Below the pieces are notes generated by a model. It was not told the DNA's origin. It searched no databases and saw nothing but the letters and a program-made list of their open reading frames with translations. From assembly GCF_029633865.1 (NCBI RefSeq), contig NC_079217.1:858963-922962 (forward strand): 64,000 nt of DNA, given 5' to 3'. The translations under genes were made by a program, and so were the position numbers. This stretch comes from Lampris incognitus (lineage: Eukaryota; Chordata; Actinopteri; Lampriformes; Lampridae). Every line of letters begins with the position of its first letter. Position 1 is the stretch's first letter. Below are positions 36,485 through 49,000 of this stretch, in pieces.

Positions 36485-37250
36485 TGTACTTTTGCTGCCC
36501 CTGGTGTTGATCTGTTTAGCTTGATGAAAATTTTGCAGTTTGAAGTCCAAGTTGCTTGAATCCTGTCCTGCTTTTTCAGTATGCGGGCTTTTCTGTTAAT
36601 GTCTGCCTTCTTCTTGGTTAAGTGGTCGTTGATGTAGACGTCGCTTCCCTGAAGCTTGCTTCCTTGTTTAAGGAGCGCTTGCTTTTTCTTTCTGTTTGTG
36701 AACGGGAGGATTATTGCTGGTGTTGCGTTCTTATTTCTGCTGGGCAGGGTATGACAAGCCTCTACATCTTTGCTGTCAATCACCGGTGGTGGTGTCGGCA
36801 GCAGCTGCCACAACCCCTGCGTAGGACTGGTTTTCAGACCGCTGATGATCAGGTCATTTACCCTGGAGTACTGCTCCAAGTCGTCCACTCGTTTTTCCAG
36901 GAACGTCATCTTTTTGTCCTTTTCCATGTTCTGTTTTTTCAGTGCTTGAACTTCTGATACTAGATCCACGATCCTCTTTTGCTCTACTGTTGATGTCTCT
37001 GCCGAAAGAAAGTCGAGAGACTTCCTAATCTCCTCGACCTCCTCAGGGAGCGCTGCGTTTTTCTTAGGGGGCATTTGACTTTGACTTGGTCTGGTCAGTT
37101 TGTAAAGAAGAGGTTTTGTGATGCTGCATGCTAGTGCTGTCCATGGTGGCGTTGTAGGCCAGAAGTGCAGGCCATGCCATGGGGCTTTCATTGTTTCCCC
37201 AGTATGGAGAGACACAAAGGTTATTTGACATCCGATGGATTTGATTTTGG
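36485..37250 (-). mobile_element. LINE ORF1 region (same LINE as 20,985-24,671)
   Basis: A minus-strand frame of up to 248 residues (37,215-36,469) has a likely start at MPPKKNAALPEEVEEIRKSL (37,075). A coiled coil follows (EQKRIVDLVSEVQALKKQN, KRVDDLEQYS), then an RNA-binding-like ORF1 segment (VNDLIISGLK, EACHTLPSRNKNATPAI, DVYINDHLTKKKAD, TWTSNCKIFIKLN). This is the ORF1 type of Jockey-group LINEs. It breaks off at KVHII exactly at the family X duplication, and the matching continuation (PIIRDISELDKY) is at 29,443-29,475, so it is the 5-prime part of the split LINE. Confidence 0.75.
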
Positions 37251-37280
37251 TGGCTCTTGGGGCACTGAGTTACTGGTGGT

Positions 37281-37286
37281 GGTGGT

Positions 37287-37367
<81 letters not shown>
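37281..37367. repeat. (GGT)n/(TG)n microsatellite
   Basis: Five GGT units, then about 39 TG units, at the 5-prime edge of the LINE. Confidence 0.97.
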
Positions 37368-37368
<1 letters not shown>

Positions 37369-37484
37369 AGAGCTGTTCAGATATTAAAAAATACCCCCAA
37401 AATTTGGCTGATTACAATAACATTGCGTCGTTGAAGGCCCACTGCCACACCCCATGGTTCGTTACTGGTTCACAATGACCCCCT

Positions 37485-37605
37485 GGATGGAGACAGGGGT
37501 CACCTCAGATCAACAACCAGCTCCTTTGTCTTAGTCACGTTGAGCTGCAGATGGTTCCGCTCACACCATCTGACAAAGTTTCCCACCAAGTGGTTTGGTG
37601 GACAA
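37485..37605 (-). mobile_element. Small LINE RT fragment
   Basis: The minus strand reads VGNFVRWCERNHLQLNVTKT followed by KELVVDL, the segment that follows the YADD box in many fish LINE reverse transcriptases (typically ...LQLNVSKTKEMV). Only about 120 bp is recognisable. Confidence 0.6.
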
Positions 37606-38800
37606 AGTTTTGTATTTGTACACATAGTAGGTCAAAGGCCTGCTTGCATAAGGTTATCCTAGGCTAAGAATAAAAAGGTCCCTTTTTAGTAGTCTGACCA
37701 CCGCCCCTTGCTCTCACTGTGTGACTGTAAAGGCCTCTGAAACTGCAGCTGGGATTTTGGGCTGCACAAATAAACTAGATGTAACTTGACCGATGGCAAT
37801 AACCCTATTTGTCACCCCCAACCAGATGCTGAACCCCCTCTGATCCTTCAGCAGTCACATTACATTATTGTTATCAATAAATATTATTCAGTAGAATTGA
37901 TTTGCGCCTCTATTAGCTTAATTTGTGCTGCAGAAAATGGACTAGCATTAGCCGACGCCACACAGGCGATAAAACAGACACCGTACACACGCTGGTCATG
38001 AGACGCTGCTGTCAGTTTGGTACATGAAGAACTAGAATTCACATGAGAGTCGATAACTCAAAATAGGTTTGGAATTTTCACCTGGATAATGTAGACGAGC
38101 ACCAAGCACTACCAGATGTTATGGTTTGATACAGTGTAAGGCTTAAATTACATGGGTTCCTTGAAAATATTACAGTTTCTCTTTGAATAATTGGGGGATT
38201 GCTCTACTGGTTCTTTGGGCAACCGGTGTTTTAAACAGTTTAGTATTTTAACTATTAAATTGCACTGCTCTTGTTTCACTGTAGATGGTCTAACAGGAAA
38301 TCTTCAGCTAACTGGATAATAAAGCTACTCCCACGTCTATCAGGCTTATTACTTTTCAGTAACCAGTGCAGGACTGGTGTACTGGCGTGGCGTGAGGCGT
38401 TGAGAGGGCTGGGATGGATGGATGGACTTGGCAGGTGGGAGGGAAAAAACAGGCGGGGTCTTGTGCTGTGGCCATGGGAAAAGCCAGCGTAGCAGCAGAT
38501 GTCTTGTTGTTTAACAAAGAGCTGGCTGAGGGAGAATATGAGTCTTGAATTCTGTTAGAGTTATTACCATCGGTAGAATGCTGTTCAATGGAATCACATC
38601 TCATGGAGTCATAGTAGAACAGGTTCAAAGTTGTTTTTTTTTCTCCTTCACAAACCTCCTATATGTCTCCTATAAGGTTTATGTATCATCGGCCTCTTAC
38701 AAATTCAACAAGGACCCGTTGCTCCCATTTCTCCTTATTTTAGCACTAATTACAGACATTTTACCACATTTTAACTAAAATGTTATACATAGAAAACACG
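37606..38800. other. No gene seen
   Basis: AT-rich intergenic sequence upstream of the nuclease gene. Short open frames only, with no family recognised. A (CA)n tract follows at 38,812-38,842. Confidence 0.55.
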
Positions 38801-38998
38801 AGGAAATGTGAACACACACACACACTCACACACACACACACACCTAAGCTTTGACGGGAACTGGACCTCCCCTTGCCCATTTTGTCCAATCAGGTGGCCT
38901 AAACCTGGTTCTCCCTCACACAAAAGTCACGTGTCAACCCCCACACAGATGATAGGAGGGGAAATGAAAAAGAAAAAAAAGAGGGTGAAAGGAGTGGG

Positions 38999-39005
38999 TA
39001 TAAAT
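38999..39005 (+). promoter_or_regulatory. TATA box of the nuclease gene
   Basis: TATAAAT about 300 bp upstream of the start codon. A probable non-coding first exon follows (about 39,030-39,055), ending GCCAG before a GTGAGG donor, and the acceptor CTACTGCAG is at 39,213. Transcription start and 5-prime exon are inferred from these signals. Confidence 0.55.
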
Positions 39006-39302
39006 CCAGGGTCTGTTCTGGGCATGCTTCTGACACAGGACAGGTTTGATGCCAGGTGAGGAAGGACACACACTAAATACGCACATGCACACATGCAGCT
39101 TTTCACCAGTGCTATTCTTAACTACTGTGAGACATGAAGATGTATGCATTGTGTGAATTTACTCTTGTGTCCATCCAACACAATATTTTTGCAATAAGTT
39201 TAATCTACTGCAGGTGAAAGAGAAAAACGGGAAAGTGATCATCTACTTCTATTCTATTCTGTCAACAAAGGGTAATCCTAGCTAGCCAAGTCTGCTATCA
39301 AC

Positions 39303-40043
39303 ATGCTGACTTCAGCCACTCTGTGTGCTCTCTTCCCTCTGCTCTCTCTGGCCCATGCAGACGTTGTGGCCCGCTTTGAGGTTAGTGCCTCTATTGTTAA
39401 AATGTTTGTGTAGCGCAGACACTGAAGAAATTTTTTTAAAAAACGGTTGAGAGCCAGGTTCTTATAAGGCCTGGTTATTAATATTTTCACACAGCAAGGT
39501 CCTGGGTTTGAACCCCGGGGTTGTCCAACCTTGGGGGTCACCCCCTGTGTTGCATTTGCATGTTCTCACCGTGTCTGCGGTGGGTTTTCTCCAGGTGCTC
39601 CAGTTTCCCCCATCAACAAAAGAAACATGCATGTTAGGGTTAATACTCCTATCTGTGCCCCTGACCAAGGCAATGGGAAAAGAAGTGGAGTTGGTCCCTG
39701 GGTGCAGCATGAAGGTGGGAGCCCACTGCTCCTAGCTACACAGGTCACAGCTAGGATGGATTAATTTGCAGTAACTGAATTTCCCCAAAGGGATTAATAA
39801 AGGGGGTGGCACGGTGGCACAGTTGTTAGTTAGCGCGGTCGCCTCACAGCAAGAAGGTTCTGGGTTCGAGCCCCAGGGTAGTCCAACCTTGACTGGTCAT
39901 CCCAGGTCGTCCTCTGTGTGGAGTTTGCATGTTCTCCCCGTGTCTGCATGGGTTTCCTCCAGGTGCTCTGGTTTCCTCCCACAGTCCAAAGAATTGTAGG
40001 TCTGGTGAATCGGCCGTACTAAATTGCCCATAGGTATGAATTT

Positions 40044-40076
<33 letters not shown>

Positions 40077-43000
40077 GACCCTGTGTGATAGCCTGGTGGC
40101 CTGTCCAAGGTATCCCCCTACCTGCCGCCCAGTGACTGCTGGGATAGGCTCCAGCATTCCCATGACCCTGAAAGCAGGGTAAGCGGTTTGGATAATGGAT
40201 GGATGGATGGATTAATATAGGAAAATTAATTAATATGTAGCCCCTGTTTCCTTCTGTTGGTTCAGGATGTGCCAGAGTGCATGCGGTACTTCTACCAGGG
40301 CAAGGTTCCAGAGTGGGGGGCGGCAACACCTGGTGTAGTCCGTCTCTGCCAGCGTTTTGTCAACAGGTTAGACTAAATTCATTGTCTTCTCAGAACTGTT
40401 TTCACTTATACCCCTTTTCCACCAAGGCAATTTGAGGGCTGGTTCGGAGCCAGTACCTAATCTTGAACCAGTTCTTCACGTTTTGACAGCTGAAGAACTG
40501 GCTCTCGGCCAGAAAACCTGGTTCCAGAGCGGCCCCAACCCTTTGCTGGGCTACAAGAAAGAACCGCTTATGTGAGGGGCTTGGAGCAGGTTTATCGTGA
40601 CCAACAATCCCAACAGAGGATGCATTACTCGGCAGCAGCAATCAGTTCTGCTGAATAATGCATGCCATGCACCCCTTACCACTCAGTAATAAAACTTCAA
40701 ATCAATGTTTGATAGGAATCAAATGGTTTTTATCAGCACATACTTTAATTGATCAACTTTGACAGAGTAAATTTGACACCCCACATTAATTTTTCCACAT
40801 TTAAAAACCTCACATCAACAAACAATAGCAAAAAGTTTTCCTTAAGAACTATTGAGAAATTAATCAAGGAAACCTTGTAAATTTCAGACCAATCACCCCA
40901 CAGGAGAACAAGGCAGATAATTACAGGTCCCATTGATATTATAATTAAATTCAGTTCAATTCAATTCAATGTATTGTCATTAAAAACATTGTGCAGGCAC
41001 ATGTTAAAAATGAAATAAGGGCTGTGGCTTCACCAAACAGTGCAAGACAGACATAGACAAACACAGTAAACACAGTATAGATATTTTATTCGGCAGTCCA
41101 TCAAAACGATGATGACTGTGATGCAGTTTAAGCTCGGCAAGCATGCCTGTGGGCGATTAGGCCCGCATTAGAGCGACAATATCATCCACATTTGTCACAG
41201 ACGAATGTTGTTTGAGTTTGTCTGTTAGGTCTTGCATGGTGGGCCTTATCATAGGCTTCTTGTCTCTTGTTCAACAGCTGTTCTCGGTTGCCTTACTGTG
41301 GAGCGTCATCTCTGTCTGTCCATGGCCACTGTCTCCTAGCTAATGTCATCTATGCCACAGATCTTCATGTGGTGCTTGAGCACATCTTTGAAGCATAGCT
41401 TCTGGCCTCCCTGCTTCCTTTTTCTCTGGCACAGCTGCCTGTAGAAAACCTCTTTTGGTAGGCGGTTGTCTGGTATTCTTCTCACGTGGCTGGCCCATCT
41501 GACCTGGGAGGCTGTTATTAGGGCTTCAACACCAACAGTACCAGCACATCTCAATACTTCCAGGTCAAGCACCTTGTCTTCCCATCTGATTTGCAGCAGC
41601 TTTCGCAGATGACGAAGCTGTATTATGCTCGTGAGCTTCTTGATGTGCTTGCGAAGCAGGGTCATGCATTCAGTGGAGCATAGTAGAGACGGGAGAACAG
41701 CTGTGTTGTAGACCTTGATCTTTGTTGTCAGCCTGATAACATGGTGGGACCAAAGTCGTTTGTGGAGGGCACCAAAGGCTTTTGTGGCCGCTTGGATTCT
41801 TCTGTCCACTTCCAAGTCAGGGGAGTTTGTATCTGTCACAGCACTGCCCAGATAGATAAAGCACTCAGTGGTCTTCAGAGCTGCTCCATTAACCAAAATA
41901 CAGGGCTGATCTTCTTCGGGGCTTTTCTGAGGGGGAGGCTGGTACAGAAGTTCTGTTTTGGAGACGTTGCTCTCCAGTCCAAAGAGGGTAGCCACTGAAG
42001 AGAAGCGGTCTACTATTTCTTGCATTTCTCCAGGATCTTTGGCAACCAGAGCTGAGTCATGTGCATAGAGAAGCTCTCGAACACATAGTTCTCTTGTTTT
42101 GGTAGACGCCTTGAGTCTCGCAAGATTGTAGAGGTTTCCATCTGTTTGGGTCCTGATGTACAAGCCACCTCTCAAGTTGGCTGACATTGTTTCTAGGACT
42201 GCAGCGAGATACTATAACGTGAATAGGGTTGGTGCAAGCACACATTCCTGCTTCACTCCATGCTTGATGTTGAAAGCATCGCTGATGTCTCCTCCAATTG
42301 ATACTTTCCCTGTCATATCATAGTGGAAAAGTCTGATGATGCTGATCAGTTTCTGGGGGCAGCCATAAGTCTCTAGCACTTTCCACAATGTCTCTCTATC
42401 AACAGTGTCAAACGCTTTTGAAAAGTCCACAAAAACAATGTAAAGTGGCTGGTGCTGTTCGGTCTCAGGGTGAAGGTCATGTCGGTGGTGGATCTACCAG
42501 ATCTGAAAGCACACTGGCTTTCAGGCAACACTTCTTCTGAAAGGCTCTTTATCCGGTTCAGTATGACTTTAGCCAGGACCTTTCCAGCAATCAACAGAAG
42601 TGAGATCCCACGGTGGTTTCCACAATAGCTTTCTTTCACCCTTCTTCTTGTAGATGGTCACAATAAAAGCATCTTTGAAGTCTTGAGGAAGGCATAGGTT
42701 CTGCCAGCAGGCATTATAGAGCTTTAGTAGCTCCGACTTAAGTATTGAGCCGCCATGCTTCAGGATGTCTGATGGGATGCCATCTTGTCCTGGTGCCTTC
42801 CCACTTCTGGTGTCTTTAAGTGCTTTCTCTACTTCAGCCATTGTGATTGGCTCATAGAGGTCTTCTCTTATTGGCCTTCTTGTAAACCGCTGACATGCAT
42901 TTGGATCTGCTGGTCCTTCTTGATTCAAGAGGGTGCAGAAGTCCTCTTTCCATCTTTCTGTGAGCTCTTTCAGGTCAGTACACAGCTTACTTCCATCTGC

Positions 43001-46000
43001 CATTTTTACTGGTGCTATTGTATTGCTTCTTGGGCTGTAGATGGCTCTCAGTGCAGAGAAGAGTCCATACATATCATTTCGATCTGCTAAGGTCTGCAGC
43101 TCTTCTGCTTTCTTGCTCCTCCAGTTGTCCTTCATCACCCTAATCTCCTTCTGAACTTTGGCTTTAATTGCCTTGAAGGCCGATTGACTCCTTTCCAAGT
43201 TTTCTTTCAGGTAGGCATTGTGAAGCATTTGCTTTTCCTGTGGCAGTTCTTAGATTGCTTCATCTTGATCCTGGAACCAGTCAGGCAATTTTCTTTTTGG
43301 ATGACCAAGCACCTCTTTTGCTGAATTATTGGTGGTCTCTTTCATTTGTGTCCAGCATTCTTTAACATTACTTGCACCTGTTGCAACCCTATCTTCATCT
43401 TGAAGAGACTGGTCCCTGGTTCAAGTTGAACCAACTGCGAACCGGCACTAGCTCCAGCCCACATCTAAAACTAGGTTTCCGTTGGTGGAAAGGGGGCATT
43501 AGATGGAAATGAAAGATGGATGCACAGACATGATGATATAAACAGAATGGGTAAGGGTGAGAGACAGAAAGATGGTGATATGAGTACAAAATCAGTTTGT
43601 AAGGATTATGGGAATGACATGATATCCCAATATGATATAATGTTATGATAATGTAATACATGATGATATAATATAATATAATATTGGGAGTGCCGCTTGC
43701 TTCTGATCCTTTAATGATTGACTATAATGATTTGCTTTGCAGGGATTGTCACTGGATTTCCACAGGTCATCCTGCTGAGAAAACTACATCTATCTGTTCT
43801 ATTCATTTTAATCTTTTCTTAAATACTGATATGAGGTCCAAATGATTATCTAGCTTATCTGGCATGCTGTGAAGAAAGCTTCTGAATCATTACACTTTGT
43901 CAATCTGCACCACCAGGTATCACTTTGCTACGCTGTATGACACCAACCAACGCATCGCTGTATACTCTGCCTACCGTTTCCAGCCCAGCAATGGTGGTGG
44001 CAGGGAGAAACAGTGGTTTGTGGAACCTCAGGTTGGTGCTCCATGGGTCTGTGTCTGAGTGTGTACAGTGTCTCCATGTGAGGTCAAACACTGAAATGTG
44101 AATGCAAAGATATCATGTTGCACCTGTTACTGTCAATATCTGGACAGCACTTCTGCATATATACTTGGGTGCAACAACAGCCTCTGTATAAAATGTATAT
44201 TAGTGAAATTTCAAAAGGTTGCTGGTGCTCATCCTGTAGTTGGTCAACTTGACCTGGCAAGCAGAGATGAAAGCTGCCTACTGGCTGAGCAAAGACCACC
44301 CCGGGGTCTACCTGGGGGAGAGACAGGCTCTCAATGAGGACTACACAAACTCTGGCTTTGACCGTGGTCACCTCAACCCCAATGGACACCATGCAGGTGA
44401 ATAGATTGATAGTTATTACTCCCCCCCCACACACACACACAAACACACACAGGCATACAAACACTCCCCCTGAATGAATCCATGTCCTTTTCAACATTTT
44501 CTATTGCTGGTTTATGAAAGACAATTGCTAATTCACCAACATAGAAATAATAAATGCTTTTGCATTCCATCAATTTCATGATAACAGTCTGGTAAAATGT
44601 CCTATGAATCATTCAGTGTGCATAGTGTTTTACCTTTTAAACACTGCATCCAAATGTGAACAAATAAGTCATGTAACAGCAAGTTTGCAAAGGGAGCAAA
44701 GTTGATGTGGTAAACAAGGATAAGACCTTTACCTGCAGTTAAGACAAAATCAGTGGCTGAAAATTAGGTTCGATCATTTTTTTATTGTTTGGTGGTGAGA
44801 AAGATTCTGACATCATAGCAGTGTTTCATTTTGAACGGATCCCTGACATTTTGATTGTTCAGACCATTGAGTATCATTGAGAAAATGAAATCGAATTGAA
44901 TTGAAATTGAATTGGTGGGCCTAAGGACCACGGCCCTGCCCAGAGCTGTGCCGGAAGAGGAAGCTCTGAGGGCGGTCTGACGGGACATGGAAGCGGGAAA
45001 GGCTAAGCTAACTGCTAGCCCATGCAGAACGGCAGTCCGAGTCATCCTGGCTGGCGTTCGCGCTCTTGGGCAGGGATTTTTCTTTTTTTTTCGCTTTCTT
45101 TTTTAAATATACAGGTATATCCATCCATCCATTATCTGAATCGCTTATCTTGCTGTCAAGGTTGTGGGGATGCTGGAGCCTAGCCTAGCAGTCATTGGGT
45201 TGCAGGCGGGGAGACACCTGGACAGGCCGCCAGGCCATTACACAGGGCCTATACGCACACACACAACATCATCATCGGCAGTCACTCGGGGTGGAGTATG
45301 ACTGTCCTCCTTCTTGGTCCTTGTGGGTCGTCAGGTGGGCGAAGCGGCCGATCCTGGAGCCGCATATTTTGGTGCAGTGTGGGCAGGGGTGGGCAGTGGT
45401 AATTGTGGGATTGGTTTGGGCCTTTTTGGTGGAAACTCCCTCCTTTCTGAGTCTGCACTTGTCTTCTGCAGCACGGCAGAGATCATTATTATATACTGCA
45501 GCTCCTTCCTGGACAAGTTTCCTTCAGGTCGTCCTGTCGGTTGCTGTGTCCTCCCAGGTCTTAGGGTCTATGTGGCATTTTTTGATGTTCGTTTGGATGT
45601 TATCCTTATAACTTTTCTTTTGACCTCCCGGGGCACGTTGTCGTGTGAGAAGCTGGGAGTATAGGACTTGTTTTGGAAGGTGACAGTCAGGCATACGGAT
45701 GACATGGCCAGTCCATCTGAGCTGGTGTTATGCGATGATGGCAGTGATAGCAGGACTGTTAGCCTCCTCCAGAACGCTGGTGTTGGTGCATCTATCTTCT
45801 CAGGTGATCTTGAGGATTTTTCAGTGGCATCTCTGATGATATGCCTCTAGTGCCTTCAGGTGCCTGCTGTATGTGGTCCAGGATTGTGATCCATACAGTA
45901 GGGTGGACAACACTACCGCTTTGTAGACCAGAATTTTCGTTCTGGCCTGGAGGTCGTGGTTTTCAATTCCCTTTTCCTCAGTCTTTAGAAAACCCCACTG

Positions 46001-49000
46001 GCACAGCTGAGGTGGTGGTGTATTTCCTCATCAATATTATCTTTGGAGGATAGGAGGCTTCCGAGGTATGTAAAGTGGTCCACATTTTCCAGTCTGGTTT
46101 TGTCAACATAGATAGTTGGGGGTGGAGCAGGGTTATTTGTGTTGGGTGGTGGCCGGCAGAGGATCTGGGTCTTTTTTACGTTAAGGGCCAGACCAAGCCG
46201 CTTGTATGCCTTGGCAAAAGCATCCAGAATGCACTGTAGGTCCTCTTCTGAATGGGCCACAAGGGCATTGTCATCGGCATACTGCAGCTCAATGATGGAT
46301 ATGGTGGTGGTTCTGCTTTTAGCCCTGAATCTGTTGATGTTCAGGAGTTGTCCGTCGGTTCTGTACATGATTCTGACTCCTTGTGGCAGGTGTTTACCCG
46401 TAAGATGGAGGATAGCAGAAATGAAAATGGAGAACGGGGTAGGAGCAATGACACAGCCCTGCTTGACTCCAGTGTGAACCCTGAAGGGTTCTTCCGTTTC
46501 ACCTCCACTGCCACTGAGTGCTGTGGCTGACATATTGTCATGCAGTAGTCTCAGTATCCGGATGTATTTGTCCAGGCAGACAATTTTTACCAGAACCAGC
46601 CACAGAGCCTGACGGTTCACAGAGTCAAAGGCTTTGGTGAGGTCTATGAAGGCCATGTATAGTGGTTGATTTTGTTCCCGGCATTTTTCCTGTAGTTGGC
46701 GAGCAATGAAAATCATGTCCATGGTACTTCTATTTGGGCGAAATCCACTCTGAGACTCAGGGATAATGTTTTCTGACAGGGGGAGGAGTCTATTAGCCAA
46801 AACCCGGGCGAGAGTTTTCCCAGTGGTGGATAGGAGGGAAATGCCACGGTAATTTCTGCAGTCTGCCTTGTCTCCCTTCTTAAAGATGGAGACAATGAGG
46901 GCGTCCCTAAGTTGTGCAGGGATTTCCTCATTTTCCCATATTTTGAGGAGCAGGGTGTGGATGTGACTAAGGAGAACTGGCCCACCATCCTTCAGGATTT
47001 CAGCTGGGATGCAGTCAGGTCCAGTGGCCTTGTTGTTCTTCATCTTCCTTATGGTATCCTGCACCTCGTTCTGACTGGGTGGTGCTCCCATATTCTCATT
47101 GATGGGTTGTTGAGGGAGTTGGTCAAGGACCTCCATCTCAGTAGTTGTGTCCCTGTTCAGTAGCTCCTCATAATGCTCTTTCCATCTATTGGTCATTGAC
47201 TTATTGTGTTTCAGCAGCATTAGCCCATCTTTGGAGCGAAGGGGGGCTAGGCAAATGTGGCTGGGGCCATATACCGCTCTTGTGGCATCGAAGAAACCTC
47301 TGGTATCCCCACAGTCAGCAAGCTGCTGGATCTCCACAGCCTTTCTTGTCCACCACTGGTTCTTCAGTTGCCTAACCCAAGATTGAACAGCTGCCTTTGC
47401 TATGGCATGGGTTACTCTTTTAGCCTTGCAGTTGATGTTATTTTGCCAGGCAATGAAGGTTTGCCGCTTGATGTCAATGATGTACCAGTCTTGATGTTTC
47501 TGGGTTTTGTAGCCAAGGGTGCTTTTGCAGGAGTTCATGGTGATAGACTTAAGCAGGTCCCAGTGTGTATCAATATCTTCTGGATATTGCTTGGGCAGAG
47601 CAGCGCTGAGAGTAGCCTGGAGCTGTTCTCGAAAGGTGGTGTCACCCAGCCGTTTGATGTTGAGCTTTGGCTGGCACTGTCTTTTTGCACCCTTCTTTTC
47701 CACGTGAGACTGGTGGACATGATGGAGCGGATGAGGCGGTGGTCTGTCCTGCAGTCATCCGCACTGGTCATAGCTCTGGTGTTGAGCACATCATGGCGGT
47801 CTTTGGCACGGACGACTATGTAATCGATGAGGTGCCAGAGCTTAGAGCGAGGATGCATCCAGGATGTTTTGAGTTTATTCTTTTGGCGGAAAAGTGTGTT
47901 GGTGATGACCAGGCTGTGTTCTGAGCACTCTGATAGCAGTAATATGCCGTTGGAGTTCGTGTTGCTAACTCCTTCCTTCCCTAGTGTGCCTCTCCATAGA
48001 GTGTGGTTTCATCCCACCCTGGCATTTAAATCTTCAAGCAGGATTAGCTTTTCCTCCTTGGGGACTTTGGTTAAGATGTTGTCCAGGTCAGCATAGAAGG
48101 CCTCCTTCACTTCATCCTGTGCATCAAGTGTTGGAGCGTAGGCACTAACAACCGTGGCCTTTTGGCCACCTGTGAGTGTCAGGCGTATGGCCATTAGGCG
48201 TTCATTAATGCCCACAGGGAGTTCAGAGAGGTGGTTGATGAGGCTGTTCTTAATAGCAAAGCCCACGCCGTGGATCCTTGGCTCATTCATCAGCAGGTTT
48301 TCCTTTCCAGAAGAAAGTGTATCCGCCTTTTTCCTCCTTCAGCTGCCCTTCATCAGCCAGTTAGGTTTTGGAGAGTGCTGCGATATCGATCTGGAATCTC
48401 CTTAGCTCCCTGGTGATGATGGCAGTTTGCCTTTCGGGTCAATCACTGTGTTTGTTGTCCATGAGGGTCTGCACGTTCCAAGTTCCAATGTAAGTTTGCT
48501 TCTGTTTACGTTTCCGACCGCTTAGTGGTGATCCCTCTGGGTGCGGTAGCCCAGACAGGAGTTTTTGTCGCAGGCTATGTTTAGGGCACCTTTTCCAGCC
48601 CCTTCCCCTACTGGAGTGAGCAGAGTGGATCCTAAATAGGGCTGCTCAGTCGTGGGTACAGCTGCCGAAAAGCTCTTTCTGCCTCAGCCCAAGAGCTTAA
48701 CGACTGAATCAGACACCCAATGCCTGTGTGTGAGGTTGTGGCTAGGAGCTGCCAGACTTCATGGTCCTGCCCCTCTCACCACTTCCTGATCGCCACAGGA
48801 CTTTGTCCGGGATGTTAAACGGTCTGATTCCCTTTCGGGAGGACGCCTGTGCATGGAATCTTTTAATGTGGGGAGGCTGGTGATCAGGCCGCCTCCACAC
48901 AGTCCTTGGCATAGAAAGGCTGGGATCCAGTGCCATGGAGACCAAGACAACTGGGGGCCCTTCTTTGCTGCAGCCTTCTTTCGCCTTTGCGGCCGTTGTG

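Noticed and set aside
38271-38492. Possible upstream exon of the nuclease gene
   Set aside because: The frame has no homology and lies upstream of the TATA box at 38,999; the signal-peptide exon already begins the protein.
39805-40212. tRNA gene at the head of the SINE
   Set aside because: tRNA-like boxes are followed by the SINE core and tail that recur at four other sites in the window.
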